Below, piece by piece: positions 9,150 to 17,857 of a stretch of 64,000 nucleotides of DNA. The DNA is taken from positions 11,885 to 75,884 of the forward strand of contig NZ_JAXUHN010000088.1 in NCBI RefSeq assembly GCF_035916875.1. The letters are read 5' to 3'. The notes under the pieces are model-generated. The model saw only the letters and a program-made list of their open reading frames with translations, ran no database searches and was not told the DNA's origin. The DNA is from Methylomicrobium sp035916875 (GTDB lineage: Bacteria > Pseudomonadota > Gammaproteobacteria > Methylococcales > Methylomonadaceae). The position numbers were made by a program, and so were the translations under genes. The first letter of the stretch is position 1, and the number at the start of each line of letters is the position of its first letter.

Positions 9150-10052
9150 ATGAACATACGTCCATTGCTGCTGTCGGCCCTTATCGGCGGCATCTCCGTA
9201 AACGCCTGCGCGTTGGCTCCCGTGGTCAACGATCCGGGTAATCCGGCGGAGATGACGCAAAATCCGAACGTACAGACGGCTGCATCCAGCAAGACTCTGT
9301 ACGAGCTGATGAGCCGCATCGATCAACTGCAAAACGAAGTGCGCGAACTGACCGGCAAGGTCGAGGAACAGTCCTATCAAAACGCCGAGCTGAAAAAAAG
9401 GTTGAGCACGATGTATTCGGATTTTGACGAGCGCGTGCAAAATCTCGAAAACAAAGTATCGGGCGGCAGTCCGGCAGCGGGAGCGCCAACCGGTGAAAAC
9501 ACCGGCGACGCGGCACCTCCGGCAGATTTGGACAATGTGCAGCCTTCCGGCGAAGCACAACCCCCTCAGGGAAATCAGGGCGCCAATGAACCCACGGGTC
9601 AGGCCGTCGAACAGGCACCCGCCGTAAATCCTGCGACAGCGGCTCCACCGCCGCCGAGCGAACCGGCTGCGGTTTCGGAAGACCAGGAGTACAAACAAGC
9701 CTACGACGACCTCAGAAACGGCCGCACGTCGCAGTCGATCGAGGAATTCAAGGCTTATTTGAGCCGAAACCCTTCCGGGCCTTTGTCCGGCAACGCGCAA
9801 TACTGGCTCGGCGAAGCTTATCGGGTCAATCAGGATTTCAGTTCATCCCGTGCAGCCTTTACCAAAGTGCTGGACAGTTACGCCGACAGCCCGAAGGTGC
9901 CGGATGCTTTACTGAAGCTCGGTTATATCGAGATCGATCTGAACAACAAGGCAAAAGCCCGCGAGTATCTGACTCGCGTCTCAAACGATTATCCGAACAC
10001 GAACGCGGCGCGTTTGGCGGCCAAAAAACTGCAATCGATTTCCGGCCAGTGA
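9150..10052 (+). CDS. cpoB: cell division coordinator CpoB (YbgF)
   Basis: 300 residues. A cleavable signal peptide (about 1-22), a trimerising coiled coil (about 45-100; heptads in LYELMSRIDQLQNEVRELTGK), a Pro/Gln/Ala-rich linker (105-165) and a C-terminal TPR domain (175-300) occur in the usual CpoB order. The protein coordinates outer-membrane constriction with PBP1B activity and contacts TolA. Its TGA overlaps the GTG of queE. Confidence 0.96.
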   Translation: MNIRPLLLSALIGGISVNACALAPVVNDPGNPAEMTQNPNVQTAASSKTLYELMSRIDQLQNEVRELTGKVEEQSYQNAELKKRLSTMYSDFDERVQNLENKVSGGSPAAGAPTGENTGDAAPPADLDNVQPSGEAQPPQGNQGANEPTGQAVEQAPAVNPATAAPPPPSEPAAVSEDQEYKQAYDDLRNGRTSQSIEEFKAYLSRNPSGPLSGNAQYWLGEAYRVNQDFSSSRAAFTKVLDSYADSPKVPDALLKLGYIEIDLNNKAKAREYLTRVSNDYPNTNAARLAAKKLQSISGQ

Positions 10053-10690
10053 GTTCTCTCCGCATCACCGAAATATTCTACTCGCTGCAAGGCGAATCGA
10101 ACACGGTCGGCTTGCCGACCGTCTTTATCAGGCTGACCGGCTGTCCGTTGCGTTGCGTTTATTGCGATACCGAATACGCCTTTACCGGCGGCAAAAAAAT
10201 CGCGATCGACGAGATCCTCGCCCAAGTTGATTCCTATGGCACGCCGTATGTCACCGTCACCGGCGGCGAACCCTTGGCGCAGCCAGGCTGCCTGGAGTTG
10301 ATGACACGACTGCTCGACAAAGGCTACGCCGTATCATTAGAAACCAGCGGCGCGCTCGACATTTCGAAGGTTGATCCACGCGTAATCAAGGTGATGGATC
10401 TCAAAACGCCAAGTTCCGGTGAACTGGACAGGAATCTCTATCAAAACATCGGCTTTCTGAATCGCAAAGATCAAATTAAGTTCGTGATCGGCAATGAAGA
10501 AGATTACGCTTGGTCGAAAGCCGCGCTGAACGAATACGGCTTGCCTGATCGTTGCCAAATTTTGTTTTCACCGGTGATGGGCCAGCAAGACCCGACACGC
10601 CTGGCTGAAAAAATACTCGCCGACCGGCTTCCGGTTCGCTTTCAGATTCAACTTCACAAATTGCTCTGGGCCGACGCCCGCGGCAAATAA
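10049..10690 (+). CDS. queE: 7-carboxy-7-deazaguanine synthase QueE
   Basis: 213 residues from a GTG overlapping the cpoB stop. Radical-SAM enzyme with the CxxxCxxC cluster motif (GCPLRCVYC, about residues 29-37) followed by DTEYAF. TVTGGEPLAQ is the SAM-binding GGE motif. It converts 6-carboxytetrahydropterin to 7-carboxy-7-deazaguanine in the preQ0/queuosine pathway. The next gene, queC, catalyses the following step; the two are 6 nt apart and almost certainly co-transcribed. Confidence 0.97.
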   Translation: MSSLRITEIFYSLQGESNTVGLPTVFIRLTGCPLRCVYCDTEYAFTGGKKIAIDEILAQVDSYGTPYVTVTGGEPLAQPGCLELMTRLLDKGYAVSLETSGALDISKVDPRVIKVMDLKTPSSGELDRNLYQNIGFLNRKDQIKFVIGNEEDYAWSKAALNEYGLPDRCQILFSPVMGQQDPTRLAEKILADRLPVRFQIQLHKLLWADARGK

Positions 10691-10696
10691 TCCTGC

Positions 10697-11368
10697 ATGC
10701 AAAAAAAAGCGATTATTCTGCTCTCGGGCGGACTCGATTCGATTACCGTGCTGGCTCTGGCCCAAAGCCAGGGCTATCATTGCCATGCGCTCAGTTTCGA
10801 TTACGGACAGCGCCATAACGCGGAATTGAACGCCGCCAGACGCATCGCCGAACATTATCGGGTTGCCGAGCATAAAATAATTCCATTGGGACTGGGCGCC
10901 ATTGGCGGTTCGGCATTGACCGACGATCATATTCCTGTGCCAACTACGCCGCAAGAGGGCATTCCGGCCACTTATGTGCCGGCGCGCAACACGATCTTTC
11001 TGGCTTTCGCACTGGGCTGGGCGGAAGTGATCAAGGCCCGCGACATTTTCATCGGCGTCAATGCGGTCGATTATTCCGGTTACCCGGATTGCCGGCCCGA
11101 ATTCATCGATGCTTTTCAAAAGCTCGCCGATCTTGCGACCAAGGCAGGCGTTGAAGGCAGCCATTTTACGATCCACACGCCGCTGATTTCATTGAGCAAG
11201 GCCGACATCATCAAAACCGGTCGGGCTTTGGGCATCGATTACAGCCAGACCGTGTCCTGCTACGCCGCCGCCCCTGACGGCCGCGCCTGCGGGCTGTGCG
11301 ACGCCTGCCGTTTACGCAAAAACGGCTTTGCCGAGGCAGGCGTCGAAGACCCTACCCGTTATCTCTAA
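10697..11368 (+). CDS. queC: 7-cyano-7-deazaguanine synthase QueC
   Basis: 223 residues. ATP-dependent formation of preQ0 from 7-carboxy-7-deazaguanine. The PP-loop LLSGGLDSIT (residues 7-16) and the C-terminal zinc site (SCYAA...CGLCDACRLRKNGF) are intact, as is YVPARNTIFL. It ends the plus-strand tol-pal/que run and converges on the pyrC'-like gene, whose 3' end is 22 nt away. Confidence 0.97.
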   Translation: MQKKAIILLSGGLDSITVLALAQSQGYHCHALSFDYGQRHNAELNAARRIAEHYRVAEHKIIPLGLGAIGGSALTDDHIPVPTTPQEGIPATYVPARNTIFLAFALGWAEVIKARDIFIGVNAVDYSGYPDCRPEFIDAFQKLADLATKAGVEGSHFTIHTPLISLSKADIIKTGRALGIDYSQTVSCYAAAPDGRACGLCDACRLRKNGFAEAGVEDPTRYL

Positions 11369-11390
11369 CGTAAAAAAGATATTGGCCGGC

Positions 11391-12665
11391 TTATGAATGA
11401 ATGACCCGGCCCGCCTGCAAGGTATGCGTGACGAGGCCTTGCATCGTTTGGCCCCAATATGGCGTATTGGCGCCTTGGCTGCGCCAGTGATCGGCATCGA
11501 CTCGCCATTGCGCTTTCGGATCGAAGATGCAGACATCGGCCGGCAAACCCGGCGTCAACGCGCCGCGCTGCAATCCCAGTATCTCGGCAGGTTTCGAAGT
11601 CAACGCGGCAACGCCTTCCGGCAAAGTCAGCGCGCCGTCCGCAACCAGTTTCAATAGCAACGGCAGTAGCGTTTCCAAGGCGGAAATGCCGGGTTCGGTC
11701 TCGGGAAACGCGCCGAGCTTCGCATCGAGGTCATGTGGCTGATGATCCGAACAGATGCCGTCGAGCGTTCCGGCCGCCACCCCCAGGCGTAAATACTGTT
11801 TATCATCCTCGGTGCGCAACGGCGGCAGCACATGGTACGCGCTGTCGAACGGCGTCATGTCGTTCTCGGTCAAATGTAATTGATGCATCGCGACATTGGC
11901 GGTCACGCGCAGGCCGTCGTTTTTTGCCTGCTGGATCTTGATCACCGAACGTTTGCAACTGAGTTGGCCGAAGTGCACACGGCAACCCGTCAGTTCGGCC
12001 AGTTCGAGGCATTGCGACAGCGCTATCGTTTCGGCGGCTTCCGGAATGCTCGGCAAGCCGTAGCGCGTCGCCAACGCGCCTTCATGCGCGCAGCCGTTAT
12101 TGCCGAGCCAGTAATCGTTCGGACGGAGCATCAACAGCAAATCATGACTCGCCGCATATTCCATCGCCCGCCGCAGAATCAGCAGATTTTTGACCGGCTC
12201 ATTCGCATGGCCGACCGCGATACAGCCGGCCTGCTTCAGCGACAGCATTGCGCTTAATTCCGTGCCTTCCAGCTTCTGCGTCAAGGCGGCGATCGGGTGA
12301 ATCTGCGGGTAGCCGGCTTTTTCGGCCAAGTCCTTGATCAGTTCGGCAACTGCTGGCGCATCGATCACCGGCATTGTGTCCGGCTGAAGACATAGTGTGG
12401 TCACACCCGCGCTTGCCGCCGCAAGCGTTTCGCTCTTGATAGTGGCTTTGCGGCTTTGCCCGGGTTCGCGCAGTCGAGTGCTCAGATCGATAAAGCCGGG
12501 ACAGACGATTTGCTCGTTCGCATCGATTTGAATGTCCGCATCGAAACCGTCCGGCCTGGAGGCGACCGACAGAATTTTCCCGTCGGCAATATAAACGTTG
12601 CCGATACGGTCGATGCCATTGGCTGGATCGATGATCCGGCCGTGGTTGATTTGTATCCGTTTCAT
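11391..12665 (-). CDS. non-catalytic dihydroorotase-like subunit (PyrC')
   Basis: 424 residues, dihydroorotase family. The zinc motif of active enzymes, D-x-H-x-H-L-R-[ED]-P-G, reads DLSTRLREPG here (about residue 60), so both metal-binding His are gone. Other family landmarks persist (GVTTLCLQP, ICSDHQPH, KPAEILGL). In Pseudomonas an equivalent inactive PyrC' (PyrX) forms a dodecamer with aspartate carbamoyltransferase and is needed for its activity or stability. Here it likewise follows pyrB directly, overlapping it by 4 nt, so I infer the same structural role. A true dihydroorotase must be elsewhere. Confidence 0.93.
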   Translation of the reverse strand: MKRIQINHGRIIDPANGIDRIGNVYIADGKILSVASRPDGFDADIQIDANEQIVCPGFIDLSTRLREPGQSRKATIKSETLAAASAGVTTLCLQPDTMPVIDAPAVAELIKDLAEKAGYPQIHPIAALTQKLEGTELSAMLSLKQAGCIAVGHANEPVKNLLILRRAMEYAASHDLLLMLRPNDYWLGNNGCAHEGALATRYGLPSIPEAAETIALSQCLELAELTGCRVHFGQLSCKRSVIKIQQAKNDGLRVTANVAMHQLHLTENDMTPFDSAYHVLPPLRTEDDKQYLRLGVAAGTLDGICSDHQPHDLDAKLGAFPETEPGISALETLLPLLLKLVADGALTLPEGVAALTSKPAEILGLQRGALTPGLPADVCIFDPKAQWRVDADHWRSQGANTPYWGQTMQGLVTHTLQAGRVIHS

Positions 12666-13627
12666 GCACTCGTTCCCTGTGGCTGCATCGCCATCGCCAT
12701 TACCGCCATCCGAATCGCAATGCCGTTGCTGACCTGTTTCAAAATCACCGACTGCGGCCCGTCGGCGACTTTCGAATCAATTTCGACACCGCGGTTGATC
12801 GGCCCCGGATGCATCACGATCGCATCGGGCTTGGCGAGTTTGAGTTTATCCTCGGTCAAGCCGAAACATTTGAAATATTCGCTTTCGCTAGGCAGCAGAG
12901 CCGAACTCATCCGTTCTTTTTGCAGACGTAGCATCATCACCACATCGACATCCTTCAAGCCCTCGTTCAGGTTATAAAAAACTTTCACACCGAGCGTTTC
13001 GACATGCGCGGGCAACAAAGTTTTCGGAGCAATGACCCGGACCTCGGTCACGCCCAGGGCATTCAGCGCGACGATTTCGGAGCGGGCGACGCGGGAATGC
13101 AGAATGTCGCCGATGATCGCGACCTTGAGCGGCGCGAAGTCCTTCTTGATCTGGCGGATCGTAAACATGTCCAGCATCGCCTGGGTCGGATGCGCGTGCT
13201 GGCCGTCGCCGGCGTTGATCACGCTGATGTGCGGCGCGACCTGCTGGGCGATGAAATGCGCGGCGCCGCTGAGCGCATGGCGCACGACGAACATATCAAC
13301 GAACATCGCCTCCAGGTTACGGATCGTATCGAGCAGGCTCTCGCCTTTCGACGTCGCCGAGGTCGCGATATTGATGCTTAGCACATCGGCCGATAGGCGT
13401 TTAGCGGCCAGTTCGAAGGTGGTACGGGTGCGCGTGCTGTTTTCGAAAAACAGATTCACGATCGTTTTGCCACGCAGAATAGGGACTTTCTTGACCTGTT
13501 GATCGGACATGCCGGCAAATGACTCTGCTAGGTCGAGAATCTCGGTCAACAGCGATTTATCGAGACCTTCGATCGTCAGAAAGTGCTTCAGCTTGCCTTC
13601 CGGGGTCAATTGCAAAATGGCGGACAT
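12662..13627 (-). CDS. pyrB: aspartate carbamoyltransferase catalytic subunit PyrB
   Basis: 321 residues. Makes carbamoyl-aspartate in pyrimidine synthesis. Carbamoyl-phosphate-binding motif ENSTRTRTTFE (about residue 62), then SVINAGDGQHAHPTQAMLD and HPGPINRGVEID identify it. The ATG at 13627 is preferred to an upstream in-frame start (13732) lying in pyrR; it gives the usual N-terminus and starts 2 nt after the pyrR stop. No pyrI regulatory gene is present; the pyrR-pyrB-pyrC' order is the Pseudomonas type. Confidence 0.97.
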   Translation of the reverse strand: MSAILQLTPEGKLKHFLTIEGLDKSLLTEILDLAESFAGMSDQQVKKVPILRGKTIVNLFFENSTRTRTTFELAAKRLSADVLSINIATSATSKGESLLDTIRNLEAMFVDMFVVRHALSGAAHFIAQQVAPHISVINAGDGQHAHPTQAMLDMFTIRQIKKDFAPLKVAIIGDILHSRVARSEIVALNALGVTEVRVIAPKTLLPAHVETLGVKVFYNLNEGLKDVDVVMMLRLQKERMSSALLPSESEYFKCFGLTEDKLKLAKPDAIVMHPGPINRGVEIDSKVADGPQSVILKQVSNGIAIRMAVMAMAMQPQGTSA

Positions 13628-13629
13628 CG

Positions 13630-14148
13630 TCAAGCCGCTCCTTTTACCAACTCGACATGCACGGACAAAGGCTCCGGTCCGGTCAGCTTGATGCGTTGGC
13701 CAGGATTCAGCGCGATACGGATGCCGGCGCAATCGGGCGCAAGCGGAATCTGCCTGCCGTCGCGTTCGATCAGCACCGCCAGCACAACCTGATTCGGCCG
13801 ACCATAATCGAATATCTCATTCAGCGCCGCACGGATCGTTCGGCCGGTATAAAACACATCATCGATCAGTATGATGTCGCGGCCTTCGAGTTGTGGCGGC
13901 AACTGGCTCGGCTTGACCTTCGGATTCATCCCGATTTGTGAAAAATCGTCGCGGTAAAACGAAATATCCAAAAGCCCCAACGGCTCCTGAATTTGCAGCT
14001 TTTGATGTAAGCGCTCAGCGATCCAGACGCCGCCGGTGCGGATGCCGATCAGCAACGGGTTGGTCAGTTTGCGTTCGGCAATAATGGTTTTAAGCCGGTC
14101 GGCCAATTGGTCGATCAGTTCGGGAATATCGATGTGGTTAGGATTCAT
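13630..14148 (-). CDS. pyrR: bifunctional pyr operon regulator / uracil phosphoribosyltransferase PyrR
   Basis: 172 residues, phosphoribosyltransferase fold. The PRPP-binding loop IILIDDVFYTGRTIRAA (about 92-108) and IGIRTGGVWIAERL are intact. In Bacillus PyrR binds pyr mRNA to control attenuation; in Pseudomonas-type operons a regulatory role has also been reported. I do not see an obvious attenuator ahead of pyrB because the genes are contiguous. It overlaps ruvX by 11 nt. Confidence 0.94.
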   Translation of the reverse strand: MNPNHIDIPELIDQLADRLKTIIAERKLTNPLLIGIRTGGVWIAERLHQKLQIQEPLGLLDISFYRDDFSQIGMNPKVKPSQLPPQLEGRDIILIDDVFYTGRTIRAALNEIFDYGRPNQVVLAVLIERDGRQIPLAPDCAGIRIALNPGQRIKLTGPEPLSVHVELVKGAA

Positions 14149-14638
14149 TTTCTCGACGGCTGGAGCCGTTAAGCCAGGTTTGCAAAATAAGCTGTGCGGC
14201 CAGTTGGTCCTGGACTTCCCAGAGTTTCGTCGCGCTGACGCTGACCTCGTCGAACAGGAGCTGTTTGGCCTCGAAGGTCGACAAGGTCTCGTCCTGCGGG
14301 TAAACCGGCAGACCGAAACGGCCTTCCAGTTGCCGGCAGAATTTTAACATACGCGGTGTGACAGGATTATCGCTGCCGTCCTCCTGCCGGGAAATGCCGA
14401 CAACCAGTCCGGCCGGTTGCCAGGCGCGAATAAGCTCGGCGATACCCTGCCAGTCCGGCTGTTGATTGACCGACCTCAGCGTCTGCAGCGGACTTGCCGT
14501 CGCTGTTGTGGTCTGCCCGACCGCCACGCCGATTTTTTTGCAGCCGAAATCGAAGCCTAAATAAGTATCGCCGGACTTTTTGGGAGCCAACGGGTCTCTC
14601 TTCGCTTTGTCCAAACGACCGGAAAACCCCTCAGCCAT
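14138..14638 (-). CDS. ruvX: YqgF/RuvX-family RNase H-fold nuclease
   Basis: 166 residues. Homologues process the 5' end of pre-16S rRNA. The RNase H-fold strand LGFDFGCKKIGVAVGQ (about 27-42) carries the first catalytic Asp and VQDQLAAQLIL (about 145) the last. The middle motif usually reads DER-L-[TS]-T, but here it is DETLST, with Arg replaced by Thr, so activity is a little less certain. It overlaps algH by 8 nt and pyrR by 11 nt. Confidence 0.9.
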   Translation of the reverse strand: MAEGFSGRLDKAKRDPLAPKKSGDTYLGFDFGCKKIGVAVGQTTTATASPLQTLRSVNQQPDWQGIAELIRAWQPAGLVVGISRQEDGSDNPVTPRMLKFCRQLEGRFGLPVYPQDETLSTFEAKQLLFDEVSVSATKLWEVQDQLAAQLILQTWLNGSSRRENES

Positions 14639-15194
14639 GTCCCGCCGGCATTGTCAGCTGGTTGATATCGACGCCGATTTGCCCGGCCGCCGCCGCCCAA
14701 CGCATATCGATCGGCAGATCGAACAAGACTTTGTTGCCGAACGGCGAATTGAGCCAGGCATTGTCGCGAATTTCTTTTTCGAGCTGACCTTCGCCCCAGC
14801 CCGCATAACCCAACGCGACGAGATAGCGTTCAGGCCCCTCGCCTCGCGCGATAGCCTCGATCACATCGCGCGAGGTGGTCAGCGAAATCGTATCGGACAC
14901 CACCATCGTCGCATCCCATTTGCCGCAGGTGGTATGCACGACAAAGCCGCGATCCTGCTGCACCGGTCCGCCTGCATAGATCGGCGACTCGGCAGCCGTG
15001 TCGGAGGTCACGCGAATGTCCATCTGCTTGAAGATTTCGCCGAGCTTCATGCCGGTCGAGCGATTGATCACGATGCCCAACGCGCCCTCATGATTATGCT
15101 GACACATGTAAGTGACCGTGTGAAAAAAATTCGGATCGGCCAAATTCGGCATCGCGATGATGAATTGATTGTTTAGATAAGTCGCTTCGCTCAT
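14631..15194 (-). CDS. algH: YqgE/AlgH family protein
   Basis: 187 residues with family landmarks FIIAMPNLADPNFFHTV near the start, GALGIVINRST, IYAGGPVQQDRGFVVH and ALGYAGWGEGQLEKEI. The molecular role of the family is unknown; in Pseudomonas it was linked to alginate control. The ATG at 15194 gives MSEATYLNNQF; a GTG three codons upstream (15203) is possible. It sits between the TonB-like gene and ruvX, the order found in Pseudomonas. Confidence 0.95.
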   Translation of the reverse strand: MSEATYLNNQFIIAMPNLADPNFFHTVTYMCQHNHEGALGIVINRSTGMKLGEIFKQMDIRVTSDTAAESPIYAGGPVQQDRGFVVHTTCGKWDATMVVSDTISLTTSRDVIEAIARGEGPERYLVALGYAGWGEGQLEKEIRDNAWLNSPFGNKVLFDLPIDMRWAAAAGQIGVDINQLTMPAGHG

Positions 15195-15240
15195 GGCTAT
15201 CACTTAAAGTGTCTAAGATTACTGTACGGACTGCAACGGT

Positions 15241-16140
15241 TTATCGCGTCGTAATGCCCGACTCATCGGAGAACTTCCAGACCCGGGTAATCACCAGCAC
15301 ATTCAGTTCCTTCAACAAATCCTGGGGCAGCGGAGCGAACGGCGCGCTCATCCGAACGATGTTTTTGGCCGCTTCGTCCAGTTCCGGAATGCCCGAGGAT
15401 CTATTGATCCGAATGCTGTAGATGCTGCCGTCGGCATTGATGCCGACATCCATAGTTAATGTAGCCGAAAAATTCTTCTTCGAAGCAACTTCGGGATAAT
15501 TACGATTTCCCATCCTTTCGACTTTGCTTTCCCAGTCTTTCAGATATTGCGCCGCCAGATATTTATGCGCGCTGACCATGCTGACGAACTTGATCTTGCT
15601 TTGCTCGCCGCTCAACTGGCTGTCCCGAACCTCGGTCCCTATCCGAGTAATCTGCTCTTGCAGCGCCTCGGGCGTCAGGATCGGATGATGGCGCTGCTCC
15701 TCGGTCGTCGGTTCCTTGTCGGGCGCAGGCTCCACGGTCGCCTCGGCAATCTTTTTTTCGGACTTTTGTCGAGTAATGACTTTTTTCTCGACCTTCGGCC
15801 GGCTCCGCTCCTGTTCCGGCTCGGCCTTTACCAGATGCTTGCTTTGACTGGTGTTGCCCTCATTGGCGATTTTCTGTGCTTGCGGTTTCGGCTTGATATC
15901 GTGTTCGCCGGCACCGGCCTGATTTTCTTGAGCCAGCATTTTCGCCTGTTTGGGCGCCTTCTTGGCCGGCGTATCGACCAGAGTGATCTCGATCGATCGT
16001 TTGAACTCTTCCGGCTTGGGCCCGGAAAAATTGACGCCCAGAATGAGCAACACATGTATGGCCGCCGCCATAAACAGAAAGGCTAAAATCGTATCGTTGC
16101 CGGTTGTTGTCGTGGGCTCTAGCATCGCGCGACTCGTCAT
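15241..16140 (-). CDS. TonB-family energy transducer
   Basis: 299 residues. One membrane helix near the N-terminus (about 18-38, ILAFLFMAAAIHVLLILGV), a long Lys/Glu/Gln/Pro-rich periplasmic linker, and a C-terminal TonB domain (about 205-299) with YPEVA, LTMDVGINADGSI and RSSGIPELDEAAKNIV. The position between gshB and algH matches Pseudomonas tonB3, linked there to twitching motility, and no ExbB/ExbD partners are nearby. Its ATG begins one base after the gshB stop. Confidence 0.9.
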   Translation of the reverse strand: MTSRAMLEPTTTTGNDTILAFLFMAAAIHVLLILGVNFSGPKPEEFKRSIEITLVDTPAKKAPKQAKMLAQENQAGAGEHDIKPKPQAQKIANEGNTSQSKHLVKAEPEQERSRPKVEKKVITRQKSEKKIAEATVEPAPDKEPTTEEQRHHPILTPEALQEQITRIGTEVRDSQLSGEQSKIKFVSMVSAHKYLAAQYLKDWESKVERMGNRNYPEVASKKNFSATLTMDVGINADGSIYSIRINRSSGIPELDEAAKNIVRMSAPFAPLPQDLLKELNVLVITRVWKFSDESGITTR

Positions 16141-16141
16141 A

Positions 16142-17089
16142 TCAGGCGATCGTGTTCTCAATGTGATCCATCAACATACCGGCAATATTCAAACCGAACT
16201 CGCGATCCAGTTCCTGCACGCAAGTCGGGCTGGTCACATTGATCTCGGTCAAGGTATCGCCGATCACATCGATGCCGGCAAACACCAGGCCTTTCTCCTT
16301 CAGCGTCGGCCCGACCTGCTTCGCAATCCACCAGTCGCGCTCGGTCAGCGGCCGACCTTCGGCGCTGCCGCCGGCGGCAAGGTTTCCGCGCGTTTCGCCC
16401 GGCGCCGGAATCCGCGCCAGCGCATACGGCACCGCCTCGCCATTCACCAGCAAAATGCGCTTGTCGCCGTCAATGATTTCGGGCAAATATTTTTGCGCCA
16501 TCACATAGCGGGTATTATAACGCGTCATCGTTTCGAGTATCACGCTCAGATTGGGGTCGCCCCGGCGCAGGCGGAATATCGAAGCGCCGCCCATGCCGTC
16601 CAGGGGTTTCAAAATAATTTCGTTCTGCTCGTGAAGAAATCCGCGAATCCGCTCGGGTTCACGGGCCACCAGGGTTTCGGCGCAGCACTGCGGAAACCAT
16701 GCGGTAAACAACTTCTCATTCGCATCGCGCAGTGATTGCGGTTTGTTCACTACGTAGACACCCAAACTTTCCGCGCGTTCCAGCAGATAGGTCGCATAAA
16801 TGTATTCCTGATCGAACGGAGGATCCTTACGCATCAGAATCACGTCGAGTTGATCCAGAGGCATGTCCTCCTCCCGATCGAACTCGAACCACCGGGACTG
16901 ATCCCGTTGCACCGACAACGCGCGGGTTCGCCCATAAGCCCGGCCATTGCGCAGATAAAGGTCATTCAATTCCATGTAATGAAGCTCCCAGCCTCTGGCC
17001 TGGGCTTCGAGCAGCATCGCAAAACTTGTGTCTTTTTTGATATTGATTTTCTGGATGGAGTCCATCACCATGCCGAGCTTGATTGACAT
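16142..17089 (-). CDS. gshB: glutathione synthetase GshB
   Basis: 315 residues, ATP-grasp enzyme joining gamma-glutamylcysteine and glycine. MSIKLGMVMDSIQKINIKKD at the start, LMRKDPPFD, LKPLDGMGGASIFR (ATP loop) and ITEINVTSPTCVQELD-type C-terminal metal-binding motif are as expected. The ATG at 17089 gives the standard N-terminus; the in-frame start at 17194 would add 35 unrelated residues. It is the first gene of the gshB-tonB-algH-ruvX-pyrR-pyrB-pyrC' run. Confidence 0.97.
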   Translation of the reverse strand: MSIKLGMVMDSIQKINIKKDTSFAMLLEAQARGWELHYMELNDLYLRNGRAYGRTRALSVQRDQSRWFEFDREEDMPLDQLDVILMRKDPPFDQEYIYATYLLERAESLGVYVVNKPQSLRDANEKLFTAWFPQCCAETLVAREPERIRGFLHEQNEIILKPLDGMGGASIFRLRRGDPNLSVILETMTRYNTRYVMAQKYLPEIIDGDKRILLVNGEAVPYALARIPAPGETRGNLAAGGSAEGRPLTERDWWIAKQVGPTLKEKGLVFAGIDVIGDTLTEINVTSPTCVQELDREFGLNIAGMLMDHIENTIA

Positions 17090-17384
17090 TATTATCCCAT
17101 TCGTTGACTTGAAAAAAGAGGGCTCCGCGTCGCGAGGCGGACGAGTCTGTATAAGGAAGCCGCATCCATGCTGATTTGCGTCCATTCGGATCAAAGGAAG
17201 CAGTTTGCTAGTATATTATCACTGCTTTGGGGTATCAAAAAACAGCTTATGCAGCGTCAATCCTGTCAAAAACAGGACACATCCGGCAATTTGCGGTTTA
17301 TTTTATCGGGAGTTATTTACCTTGAAAAGAAATTTTGGTATAAAGTTGGATTAACTTTTGAATCAAGGCACATAGAGGGTAATC

Positions 17385-17621
17385 ATGTCCAGAGTCTGTC
17401 AAGTAACGGGCAAACAACCTGTTACCGGAAACAACGTTTCGCATGCGAACAACAAAACCAACCGCCGTTTTTTACCTAATCTGCAGCACCACAGATTTTG
17501 GGTGGAAAGCGAAAACCGCTGGGTACGCCTGAGAGTTTCGACCAAAGGCATGCGGATCATCGACAAAAAAGGCATCGACGCGGTTCTGGCGGACCTGCGC
17601 GGTCGCGGTCAAAAAGTGTAA
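17385..17621 (+). CDS. rpmB: ribosomal protein L28
   Basis: 78 residues, MSRVCQVTGKQPVTGNNVSH, the canonical bacterial L28 sequence and length. It lacks the four-Cys zinc form. rpmG follows 12 nt downstream with a strong AGGAGAAAGG ribosome-binding site, giving the usual rpmBG pair. The 295 bases upstream to gshB contain the divergent promoters; no other gene is seen there. Confidence 0.99.
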   Translation: MSRVCQVTGKQPVTGNNVSHANNKTNRRFLPNLQHHRFWVESENRWVRLRVSTKGMRIIDKKGIDAVLADLRGRGQKV

Positions 17622-17633
17622 GGAGAAAGGAAA

Positions 17634-17789
17634 ATGCGCGATAAAATCAAATTGGTATCCACCGAAGGCACCGGTCATTTCTATACCACGACCAAAAACA
17701 AAAGAACGATGCCTGAAAAAATGGAAATCAAGAAGTTCGATCCGGTCGTCCGCAAGCACGTGATCTATAAAGAAGCGAAAATCAAATAA
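17634..17789 (+). CDS. rpmG: ribosomal protein L33
   Basis: 51 residues starting MRDKIKLVSTEGTGHFYTT and ending HVIYKEAKIK. This is the zinc-free (C-minus) L33 form. Shine-Dalgarno AAGGAGAAAGG precedes the ATG by about 4-6 nt. It is the second gene of rpmBG and is followed by a long hairpin. Confidence 0.98.
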   Translation: MRDKIKLVSTEGTGHFYTTTKNKRTMPEKMEIKKFDPVVRKHVIYKEAKIK

Positions 17790-17808
17790 ATCCGCTTCCA
17801 ATCCGCTT

Positions 17809-17849
17809 CCCGGACCCACCACAGCTTTTTGTCTGTGGTTTCGTCCGGG
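17809..17849. terminator. hairpin between convergent rpmG and cNMP-binding gene
   Basis: Two-part stem: outer CCCGGAC (17809-17815) with GTCCGGG (17843-17849) and inner CCACAG with CTGTGG around CTTTTTGT. No clear T-run on either side. Its place between two convergent genes suggests a bidirectional transcription end. Confidence 0.5.
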
Positions 17850-17857
17850 CGGTCGTT

